From contig NZ_CP075191.1 of the NCBI RefSeq assembly GCF_020510625.1, positions 2,146,001 through 2,210,000 on the forward strand: DNA of 64,000 bases. Reading direction: 5' to 3'. Source of the DNA: Ferribacterium limneticum. Its GTDB lineage: Bacteria; Pseudomonadota; Gammaproteobacteria; Burkholderiales; Rhodocyclaceae. Both the position numbers and the translations under genes were made by a program. The notes beneath the pieces were generated by a model. That model ran no database searches. It saw only the letters and a list, made by a program, of their open reading frames with translations, and was not told the origin of the DNA. Of this stretch, positions 28,122 through 35,527 are shown piece by piece (the stretch's first letter is position 1; each line of letters begins with the position of its first letter).

Positions 28122-28985
28122 TTATCGCGCCATCAACTTTCTAAGCCAGGAAAGCGTGGCACTTTCCACTGCTTGCTGCTGCTCAGGTGCTGAGAATGTA
28201 TGATCCGCCTCGACCAGATTCACACGCTCAAGGCGTGCTCCTGATAGCGCTTTCATTGCCTCAGCATCGGCTTGGCAATACTCCAGAAATTCTTTGGCGG
28301 TGTAGTCGTCACCACTGAGAATAAGCAAGGTGTATCCGGTAAAGGCCTGCAGACCTCTGATCATTTTTCGTTGAAAGATACCAGACGAACTGCTTGACGC
28401 TCCTTGAGCTTCATTTGTTCGGGCACGTAGCCATGCCCCCACCAGACCCTTCAATGATTGGCCAAGCCCAAGCCTGAAAGTCAGCAACTTTTTCCAGAAC
28501 TCTGCTTGCAGAAGGCGTTGACGGTAGTAGTGCTTGATATGGGTCTTCGCCAAGCTGGCTTCCGAACGCACCCATGGATTAAGCAGAACCATACCTGCCA
28601 CGCGCTTATCCTGCGTGACATCCCAGTAAATCAGGCTGGCCGATGCAGCATCGCAAAGTCCCCACAGTACAATCCGCTCCACCTCGGGACATGCAGCCTG
28701 AAAAGCATCAATGGCCGCTGCAACATCATCGCTGACGTCATCGAACTGACGTAAATCGCCTGTGCTATCCCCCATGCCACGATAGTCGAAACGAAATACG
28801 GAGAAGCCGGCCGCAGCCAGAGATCGGGCCAACAAAACAAATTGCCTGTGACTACCCACGCGATATTGAGGTCCACCAACAGCAATCAGCACACCAAGGT
28901 TATTAGTTGGTTCAGATTTGGTGAGAATGCCCAAGAGACTCTCGCTGCCACAGGAAAACATGACCGGAGATTCGACGTAGCTCAT
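28122..28985 (-). CDS. Exosortase A system-associated hydrolase 1 (alpha/beta hydrolase)
   Basis: A 287-residue alpha/beta hydrolase with the oxyanion/strand segment FDYRGMGDSTG and the nucleophile elbow LWGLCDAASA, in which the nucleophile position holds Cys, and a late His in EADHTFSAPEQQ. This matches the TIGR03100 protein paired with hydrolase 2 in exosortase A loci. It may hydrolyse a thioester or ester of the acyl carrier/AMP-ligase pathway encoded next door; this is inference. Its start overlaps the stop of hydrolase 2 by 4 bp. Confidence 0.87.
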   Translation of the reverse strand: MSYVESPVMFSCGSESLLGILTKSEPTNNLGVLIAVGGPQYRVGSHRQFVLLARSLAAAGFSVFRFDYRGMGDSTGDLRQFDDVSDDVAAAIDAFQAACPEVERIVLWGLCDAASASLIYWDVTQDKRVAGMVLLNPWVRSEASLAKTHIKHYYRQRLLQAEFWKKLLTFRLGLGQSLKGLVGAWLRARTNEAQGASSSSSGIFQRKMIRGLQAFTGYTLLILSGDDYTAKEFLEYCQADAEAMKALSGARLERVNLVEADHTFSAPEQQQAVESATLSWLRKLMAR

Positions 28986-29791
28986 GACTCAGCATCCAGA
29001 GCATCCATAGTCTTCAGCAACAGTTCCGGTGCATCTTCAATTTCTGTTGTTTGCCAAAATGCAGAGCCTGCTGCCAGCGCTGTATGCACAAGATAACCCG
29101 CTGCCAACCAGTCCTGAACTCGTTTTTGTGCAACAGGGGAAAGCGTGGCATCAGCCCGATTGGAGAGTTCAATCCACGCCACCTGGGAGCACTTAGTGGA
29201 AGGAGGCAAGAGGTCAGCCGATTCCATACCTTGCGCCAAACCTGGAGCAATCGAATATCCAGCGATATCAACAGGCAGGCCGTCAGCCAGGGTCCGTCTT
29301 ATTTCATCAGCCAGCCCTTTCCCATTGCCAGAAACCAAGTCACTTGCCATTTTCAGACGCATGAACTGCTGCCAATGCTGTTTCCCGGACAAGACAGGTT
29401 GCCAAAAAATGAAATTGACTGATTCCGATAGCTCAGCCGCTGCCTGAGCCGCAAGCAAGCATCCCGCGCGTAGTCCCCAAAGCGTAAGGGGCGCCTCGCT
29501 ACGAGACCTTAGGTGTTCGCAGGCATACAGTACATCTTTCAGCCACAAATCCCACGTGGCGTCTTCAAACACACCAGAGCTATCACCACAGCCGAGTAGA
29601 TCCATCTGTAGCACGCAAAAACCAGCGGCAGCCAAACGTCGGGCTTGCCTGGCAGCCATGCGCCGGGACTTGTTCATTTCCTCGGCAAAGGGATGTACAT
29701 ACAGCACAGCGCCTCTTGCCGGATGCATGTGGGCCTCGTGAAAAACACAGAAGCGAAAGCCGTCAGCAACAGGAAGAAAATATGGAGTCAA
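28982..29791 (-). CDS. Exosortase A system-associated hydrolase 2 (alpha/beta hydrolase fold)
   Basis: A 269-residue alpha/beta-hydrolase-fold protein with VLYVHPFAEEMNKSRRMAAR near the start and MDLLGCGDSSG. The nucleophile elbow reads LWGLRAGCLLA, so the usual Ser/Cys position is Arg and the protein may not be a classical hydrolase. This corresponds to the TIGR03101 partner protein of exosortase A loci. Overlap of 4 bp with hydrolase 1 and 10 bp gap to the upstream gene suggest coupled translation. Confidence 0.86.
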   Translation of the reverse strand: MTPYFLPVADGFRFCVFHEAHMHPARGAVLYVHPFAEEMNKSRRMAARQARRLAAAGFCVLQMDLLGCGDSSGVFEDATWDLWLKDVLYACEHLRSRSEAPLTLWGLRAGCLLAAQAAAELSESVNFIFWQPVLSGKQHWQQFMRLKMASDLVSGNGKGLADEIRRTLADGLPVDIAGYSIAPGLAQGMESADLLPPSTKCSQVAWIELSNRADATLSPVAQKRVQDWLAAGYLVHTALAAGSAFWQTTEIEDAPELLLKTMDALDAES

Positions 29792-29801
29792 TCTTTGGGA
29801 C

Positions 29802-30503
29802 CTAGCGCTTTGGTTTGAGGCGAATTACGGGCCGGCCTAAACCATTCCAGCTAATGTTGATGAAGGGATAGCATGAGGAAATCATGAGTTGCAGCGGGCC
29901 CAGGCAGAAAAAATTTAGCCTGGCAAAAACATGCAATCCCATTCTTTTGTGCGATTGCAGCGACTGACTGTTGAATGCAGATATTCGCGAAAAACTCCAC
30001 TTGATACCTTGCTCGCTCAGCCGCATGTTGGCTGCGTCCCATAAGCGGGCAAATGTCCTACCCAAGCGGAAACGTGGTTCTACATGAACGTCGAAATCCC
30101 AGACACCTTCGGCTGGTTGATCTATTACGAACCGGCAATGCACTTCGTCTTCCTCGTAAAAGTCGTTGGCATACCAGAGGAATCCGGAAAAAACACCTTT
30201 GCTGGTTGCGAATAGACAATTATGTTGGCGAGCGAAGCGGCTGGCGATGACGTGTGGTGGCCTGGGAAAAAAGGCCGTCACCGGATCTGAGCTTCGGGCA
30301 ACTGTAACCACATCGGTATCCGATGGCTTGCATACAGGCACGCTGTTCGCTGGAACGGGCTGGGCCACAAGGTAATAGCGAATAAGTCGACAATTTCCCC
30401 GACTCAATTTCTGCATGCTCCTGCCCAACAGGTAAAGCATACCGTTCGTGACCCCGAGCGTGCGAATTGCCGCAACGAGAGGTGATTCCGGGGCGGCTGC
30501 CAT
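29802..30503 (-). CDS. Acyltransferase-like protein (possible GNAT fold)
   Basis: A 233-residue protein located between the ACP gene and the hydrolases. The segment FVIDQPAEGVWDFDVHVEPR, followed by FRLGRTFARLWDAANMRLSE and FSRISAFNSQSLQSHKRMGL, resembles the acetyl-CoA-binding core of GNAT N-acyltransferases (SQSLQSHKRMG corresponds to the usual N..S...H.K.GF ending). It might transfer an acyl group from the neighbouring ACP. The family call is by pattern only and uncertain. Confidence 0.55.
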   Translation of the reverse strand: MAAAPESPLVAAIRTLGVTNGMLYLLGRSMQKLSRGNCRLIRYYLVAQPVPANSVPVCKPSDTDVVTVARSSDPVTAFFPRPPHVIASRFARQHNCLFATSKGVFSGFLWYANDFYEEDEVHCRFVIDQPAEGVWDFDVHVEPRFRLGRTFARLWDAANMRLSEQGIKWSFSRISAFNSQSLQSHKRMGLHVFARLNFFCLGPLQLMISSCYPFINISWNGLGRPVIRLKPKR

Positions 30504-30552
30504 GACGTGTCAGGTTCGCTCTATCGCCTGAAGCAGGGCTTTATAGAACATC

Positions 30553-30804
30553 TCAGGCCCCAAGCTTGCCGGCTACAAAGTCAACCAAGGAGCCAACAGT
30601 CGCGAACGTACTCCCTTCGATCTCATCGTCGTCCACCGTGAAACCGAATCGTTCTTCAAGGTTCGTAATGAGGGCAACCACCGCCATGGAGTCCAGTTCC
30701 GGAATCGCCCCGAGCAGGGGAGTATCTGAGGTAAACCCTGTTGCGCGGCCATTGAGACTAAGAATTTCGTCAAGCAGGGAAAGCACTTCGTTCTGGATGT
30801 TCAA
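30553..30804 (-). CDS. Acyl carrier protein
   Basis: An 83-residue acidic protein with the phosphopantetheine attachment motif ELDSMAVV (Ser39) and the usual four-helix ACP spacing (RFGFTVDDDEIEGSTFATVG). It would carry an acyl group activated by the AMP-ligase encoded divergently at 30918, with the PLP decarboxylase and two hydrolases as further pathway members. First gene of the minus-strand block. Confidence 0.9.
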   Translation of the reverse strand: MNIQNEVLSLLDEILSLNGRATGFTSDTPLLGAIPELDSMAVVALITNLEERFGFTVDDDEIEGSTFATVGSLVDFVAGKLGA

Positions 30805-30917
30805 TCGATGCTCCTGAGCTATTTAGTGGGGAAGCGGAATTATAGGGGGAGATTGCCGTTTAGGACTGTGAGATACTGCACGTCGTCATACTCCGATTTC
30901 TGCCAAACTGCCTGCCC
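30805..30917. promoter_or_regulatory. Divergent intergenic region between ACP and AMP-ligase operons
   Basis: The 113 bases separate two divergent transcription units and must hold promoters for both. On the minus strand a TATAAT-like element (around 30839-30844) is present but without a convincing -35 box at the right distance. No sigma-54 match was found here by eye. Confidence 0.4.
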
Positions 30918-32516
30918 ATGCGAGACTCGACGCTTCTACCTGAACTGATTTCCCGTGCCGCCGAGCGTGATGCCGCCGCTCCAGCCCTCACCTACGGCAA
31001 GACTACCCTCAACTACGGCGAACTGCAGGAATCCGTTTCCCGCTTTGCCAGCGGCCTGATCGGACTTGGTCTGGCACGCGGTGAGCGGGTTGCCATTTAC
31101 CTGGAAAAACGCTTCGAGACAGTGATTGCCAGTTTTGGCGCACCGGCGGCCGGCGGCGTGTTCGTGCCGCTCAATCCGCTACTGAAGCCGGAACAGGTGG
31201 GTTACATCATGCGCGACTGCAATGTCCGCGTGCTGGTCACCTCGCCCGAGCGCCTGACACTGCTCAGGGAAACTCTACCGGCCTGCCACGATCTGCGCCA
31301 TGTGGTCGTGCTTGATTCGCCCAGCGCGCTATCGGCGCTGGGTGGCTTGAACGTACTAAGCTGGAGCACGCTACTCGATGCCCCTTCTGCGCAAGGCCAT
31401 CGGGTCATCGATACCGACGTTGTCGGCATTCTTTATACCTCCGGTAGCACTGGCAAGCCGAAAGGCGTGGTGCTATCGCACCGCAACATGGTCGCCGGCG
31501 CCAAGAGCGTAGCCAGCTATCTGGAAAACCATGCCGGCGATACCCTGCTAGCCGCCCTGCCACTGTCCTTCGACGCTGGCTTCAGCCAGTTGACGACGGC
31601 CTTCCATGTCGGTGCCCGTGTAGTGCTGCTCAATTACCTGCTACCGCGCGACGTGATCAATGCCATCGAGCGCGAGAAGGTCACCGGCCTGACAGCGGTG
31701 CCGCCGCTCTACATCCAGCTGACGCAACTGGCCTGGCCGGAAGGCATCACAGACCACCTGCGTTATTTCGCTAATACCGGTGGCCGCATGCCGCGCGAAA
31801 CACTCGATGCCCTGCGCCGCCACCTGCCCCGCAGCAAACCCTTCCTGATGTACGGTCTGACTGAGGCGTTCCGCTCAACCTTCCTCCCGCCCTGCGAAGT
31901 GGACAAGCGACCGGATTCCATCGGCAAGGCAATTCCAAACGCTGAGATCCTTGTGCTACGCGAGGACGGCTCGACTTGCGGGCCAAACGAACCAGGCGAA
32001 CTGGTGCATCGTGGCGCCTTGGTCGGCATGGGATACTGGAACGATCCGGAAAAGACTGCTGAGCGCTACAAACCGCTCCCCATCCATGCTCCTGGCCGCG
32101 AGGCCGGTCTTGTGTTGCCTGAAATCGCCGTATTTTCCGGCGACACCGTACGCATGGACGAAGAAGGATTCCTGTACTTTATCGGCCGCCGTGACGAGAT
32201 GATGAAAACCTCAGGTTACCGGGTCAGCCCCACCGAGGTTGAAGAGATTCTGTACGCGACAAAGATGGTTGGAGAGTGTGTTGCCTTTGGCGTAGATAAC
32301 GACCGACTCGGCCAGGCCATTCAGGTTATTGCCACCGCACCAGCCAACGGTACGCTCGACGTTGCCGCCCTCCTCGCCGAATGCCGTGCTCGCATGCCTG
32401 CCTACATGGTGCCAAGCGGCATTGAGATTCAAGATGGGCCACTCCCCCGCAACCCGAACGGAAAAATTGACCGAAAAACCCTGTCGACTGCTTGGATCGA
32501 AGCCCATGGAAGCTAA
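30918..32516 (+). CDS. Acyl-AMP ligase, exosortase A system-associated
   Basis: A 532-residue ANL-superfamily adenylating enzyme. Motifs include ILYTSGSTGKPKGVVLSH (ATP loop), MYGLTEAFRSTFLPP, and DTVRMDEEGFLYFIGRRDEM followed by MKTSGYRVSPTEVEEILYAT and the C-terminal Lys in PRNPNGKIDRKTLS. This is the TIGR03098 ligase of exosortase A loci. It probably activates a carboxylic acid and loads it onto the ACP encoded divergently. Its stop overlaps the start of the decarboxylase gene by 11 bp. Confidence 0.9.
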   Translation: MRDSTLLPELISRAAERDAAAPALTYGKTTLNYGELQESVSRFASGLIGLGLARGERVAIYLEKRFETVIASFGAPAAGGVFVPLNPLLKPEQVGYIMRDCNVRVLVTSPERLTLLRETLPACHDLRHVVVLDSPSALSALGGLNVLSWSTLLDAPSAQGHRVIDTDVVGILYTSGSTGKPKGVVLSHRNMVAGAKSVASYLENHAGDTLLAALPLSFDAGFSQLTTAFHVGARVVLLNYLLPRDVINAIEREKVTGLTAVPPLYIQLTQLAWPEGITDHLRYFANTGGRMPRETLDALRRHLPRSKPFLMYGLTEAFRSTFLPPCEVDKRPDSIGKAIPNAEILVLREDGSTCGPNEPGELVHRGALVGMGYWNDPEKTAERYKPLPIHAPGREAGLVLPEIAVFSGDTVRMDEEGFLYFIGRRDEMMKTSGYRVSPTEVEEILYATKMVGECVAFGVDNDRLGQAIQVIATAPANGTLDVAALLAECRARMPAYMVPSGIEIQDGPLPRNPNGKIDRKTLSTAWIEAHGS

Positions 32517-33744
32517 AGCCCCCCCGACTCACGCGCCAATGACTCAATTTGCCACAGTCGATAGTGAGTTGCTGATTGGCGGCTTGCCGCTCTCTCGCCT
32601 CGCTGAGCGCGTTGGCCAGACCCCCTTCTATGCCTACGACCGCGAACTGTTGCGCACCCGGGTTAGTCAGCTGAAAGCTGCTTTGCCAGCCGGAGTCAAA
32701 TTGCACTACGCCATGAAAGCCAATCCGATGCCAGCGCTGGTTGCTTTCATGGCGACTTTGGTTGATGGCATTGATGTGGCTTCCGGCGGCGAAATGAAGG
32801 TGGCACTGGACGCTGGCGGTAACCCGCAAGAAATCAGTTTTGCCGGCCCCGGCAAACGGGATGCTGAACTTCGGCAGGCAGTCGCTGCGGGAGTATTAAT
32901 CAATGTCGAATCGTTTCGTGAACTCGATGTACTCGCCCGTGTATCAAACGAACTGGCGCTGCCTGCGCGCGTGGCCGTCCGGGTCAATCCTGATTTCGAG
33001 CTGAAGGGTTCGGGCATGAAGATGGGCGGAGGACCAAAACAGTTCGGCGTCGATGCTGAACAGGTTCCGGCCCTGCTTGCTCGTATTGGTGAATTAAAGT
33101 TGAGTTTTGAGGGGTTCCATTTATTTGCGGGATCGCAAAACCTGAAACCGGAATCCATTTGCGAAGCGCAGCAAAAATCCTACGAATTAGCGCTTTCACT
33201 ATCTCGTCACGCGCCGTCACCGGTACGCTTCCTGAATCTGGGTGGAGGATTCGGTATCCCCTACTTCCCAGGTGAGCAGCACCTCGACCTATCACCAATC
33301 GGTGACAATCTGACCCATCTCGTCGCCCGAGCCGCTCAAGACTTCCCACTCGCCTCGCTGGTCATTGAATTGGGGCGTTATCTCGTGGGCGAGGCAGGTA
33401 TTTATGTTTCCAGAATCGTTGATCGCAAGATTTCGCGCGGACAAACCTACCTGATCACGGATGGCGGCCTGAACCATCACCTCTCGGCATCAGGCAACTT
33501 TGGACAAGTGATACGCAAAAACTACCCTGTTTCTATTGGCAACAGGATGGGGGCCGAGGATACCGAAATAGTCACCATCGTAGGACCTTTGTGCACTCCG
33601 CTAGACATACTCGGTGATCGAATGACGCTCCCTGTTGCCGTACCTGGTGACTTGGCTGTGGTATTCCAATCGGGCGCTTACGGCGCTAGTGCCAGCCCTC
33701 AAAGGTTTCTTGGCCACCCGGAAGTCGTTGAAGTTCTCGTTTAG
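32506..33744 (+). CDS. PLP-dependent decarboxylase, exosortase A system-associated
   Basis: A 412-residue fold-III PLP enzyme like diaminopimelate/ornithine decarboxylases (TIGR03099 type). The cofactor Lys lies in LHYAMKANPMP; other marks are GGGFGIPYFPGEQHLD, ELGRYLVGEAGIYV and GPLCTPLDILGD with the active-site Cys, and FQSGAYGASASPQRFLGHP. The start at 32506 overlaps the ligase by 11 bp; an ATG at 32539 (MTQFATVDSE) is also possible. Upstream open frame to 32329 lies inside the ligase gene. It may decarboxylate an amino acid attached to, or destined for, the ACP. Confidence 0.88.
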   Translation: MEAKAPPTHAPMTQFATVDSELLIGGLPLSRLAERVGQTPFYAYDRELLRTRVSQLKAALPAGVKLHYAMKANPMPALVAFMATLVDGIDVASGGEMKVALDAGGNPQEISFAGPGKRDAELRQAVAAGVLINVESFRELDVLARVSNELALPARVAVRVNPDFELKGSGMKMGGGPKQFGVDAEQVPALLARIGELKLSFEGFHLFAGSQNLKPESICEAQQKSYELALSLSRHAPSPVRFLNLGGGFGIPYFPGEQHLDLSPIGDNLTHLVARAAQDFPLASLVIELGRYLVGEAGIYVSRIVDRKISRGQTYLITDGGLNHHLSASGNFGQVIRKNYPVSIGNRMGAEDTEIVTIVGPLCTPLDILGDRMTLPVAVPGDLAVVFQSGAYGASASPQRFLGHPEVVEVLV

Positions 33745-34103
33745 GCTTGCGAGGCTTTTTTCCGCATCGCGCAAGCAAAGCTCTTCAAAATCAGCATTCC
33801 AAGCAGCCGCGAGACCGGAATAATGTCGAACTGCCATTCGTCGTAGGGAAATTTCAATGGCATTTCATTACAATGCGCCCCTTGTCTAGCGAAACTCTTT
33901 GCCTCCATTCGTAGTCTCTGTGAAATAGTGCACAGGCAGGATATGCCAAAGTAAATAGACTAAATACTGTGTACAGAACCAGTCTAACCACGTTTTGACC
34001 CATCAGATCGTGGTTCGACTAGGGGATAAAAGCAATTGGGGATAGTGCCACCATTACCCAGCTTAATTTCCGGGCAGCGAAGCTAGGATGGAGCCTCAGC
34101 ATC
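33745..34103. promoter_or_regulatory. Intergenic region with inverted repeats before the initiating transferase
   Basis: A 359-base gap without a gene. Directly after the decarboxylase stop a 7-bp inverted repeat GCTTGCG/CGCAAGC (33745-33751 and 33770-33776) can form a hairpin whose T-run lies in the loop, not after it, so it is not a standard terminator. At 33983-33992 and 34009-34018 an almost perfect 10-bp inverted repeat (TCTAACCACG and CGTGGTTCGA) is separated by 16 bases, suitable for a dimeric regulator. No good sigma-54 or sigma-70 promoter was identified by eye. Confidence 0.45.
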
Positions 34104-35486
34104 ATGATCAGATTATTCAATCACTGGTTTTCTTGGCGAAGCGCCGCAGGGATGCTATTCGACTTGTCATTTCTATTTGTCAGCCTCGCCATCACGCTGA
34201 TGTGGGTGCACAGCGACCTGCCGATCAATCCTCAACACATCATCATTTACGCTTCGCTCTTTGCCATTGCCATGCTGTGCATCAATGGTGTGTTGGGGCT
34301 TTATCAGCGTCTTTCCATTCGTGCCTCGACCGAAACCCGTGCTCGGGTCGTTTTGTCGCTTTACTTGGCAATCCCAGTTGCCTACCTCCTCTACGCTTTG
34401 TTGCCTTTGGCAGCAGTCAATCGCGAATTAATCCATCTTTCAGCCATGTCTGCCGTATTTGGCATGCTGGTTACCCGTGTCGGTGCAGCTCATGCCCCTG
34501 CCGCAAAAATGTTGCGACGCCGTATTCTCGTTTTTGGGACTGGACACCAGGCACTGGCGGTCAAGCTTGCCTTGGAGCGCTCTGACCCATCGGCCCAGAT
34601 CATCGGCTTCTTCCCTGGTGCAAATGAAGACCAGTCGCAGGTGCCAACGAATTTAATTCTCAGCCGTGATCACTCGTTGAATGACACCGCGCGCAATATG
34701 AATGTGGATGAAATCGTTGTCGCGCTCAGCGAGCGGAGAGGCGGAGCGATGCCGCTACGAGAACTTCTTGACTGCAAACTGCAAGGTATTCGAGTTCTCG
34801 ATCTGGCAAGCCACTTCGAACAAACCCTGGGTCAAATTCGGCTTGATTCGCTTTACGCCGGATGGCTTATCTTTGGCGACGGCTTTTGCCAAGGCACATT
34901 GAGGACAGCCGTAAAACGTATATTTGACATTATCTGCGCAACGATCCTGATCATCGCTGCATTGCCCGTCATGCTTCTGGCGGCAGTATTTATCGTGCTG
35001 GAAGATGGTTTTCCTCTGCTCTACCGGCAAGAGCGTGTTGGCCTCAACGGTCGTCTGTTCAACGTCATCAAGTTTCGCAGCATGCGGCGGGATGCCGAGA
35101 AAGATGGGAAGCCAATCTGGGCGCAAGCGCAAGACAATCGAATCACCCGTGTCGGTCAAATCATCCGCAAACTTCGTATTGATGAACTCCCGCAATTGTT
35201 CAGCGTCCTCAAAGGCGACATGAGCCTCGTCGGCCCGCGCCCGGAGCGCCCATTTTTTGTTGATCAGCTGACCAAGGAAATCCCGTTCTACGCGGTTCGT
35301 CATAGCGTCAAACCTGGCGTAACCGGCTGGGCACAGGTGCGGTATCACTACGGTGCCACCGTTGAGGATTCGGCTGAAAAGTTGCAGTACGATCTCTATT
35401 ATGTGAAAAATCACTCGCTATTTCTGGATATTGTGGTTCTCTTTGAAACCGTGGGTGTCGTGCTGACAGGCAAAGGTGCTCATTAG
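34104..35486 (+). CDS. Initiating sugar-phosphate transferase, PEP-CTERM/XrtA type (EpsB/TIGR03013 family)
   Basis: A 460-residue polyprenyl-phosphate hexose-1-phosphate transferase (WcaJ/WbaP superfamily). Four or five hydrophobic segments lie in the first 130 residues, a CoA-binding-like soluble domain follows (RRRILVFGTGHQALAVKLAL), one more membrane segment at about 270-295 precedes the catalytic domain: ERVGLNGRLFNVIKFRSMRR, LRKLRIDELPQLFSVL pattern and MSLVGPRPERPFFVDQL. It transfers a sugar-1-phosphate to undecaprenyl phosphate, the first step of repeat-unit assembly. It precedes prsK with a 41-bp gap. Confidence 0.9.
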   Translation: MIRLFNHWFSWRSAAGMLFDLSFLFVSLAITLMWVHSDLPINPQHIIIYASLFAIAMLCINGVLGLYQRLSIRASTETRARVVLSLYLAIPVAYLLYALLPLAAVNRELIHLSAMSAVFGMLVTRVGAAHAPAAKMLRRRILVFGTGHQALAVKLALERSDPSAQIIGFFPGANEDQSQVPTNLILSRDHSLNDTARNMNVDEIVVALSERRGGAMPLRELLDCKLQGIRVLDLASHFEQTLGQIRLDSLYAGWLIFGDGFCQGTLRTAVKRIFDIICATILIIAALPVMLLAAVFIVLEDGFPLLYRQERVGLNGRLFNVIKFRSMRRDAEKDGKPIWAQAQDNRITRVGQIIRKLRIDELPQLFSVLKGDMSLVGPRPERPFFVDQLTKEIPFYAVRHSVKPGVTGWAQVRYHYGATVEDSAEKLQYDLYYVKNHSLFLDIVVLFETVGVVLTGKGAH

Positions 35487-35527
35487 TCACCAACAGTTAC
35501 GACCATTCGTAACAAAGAACCCCATTC

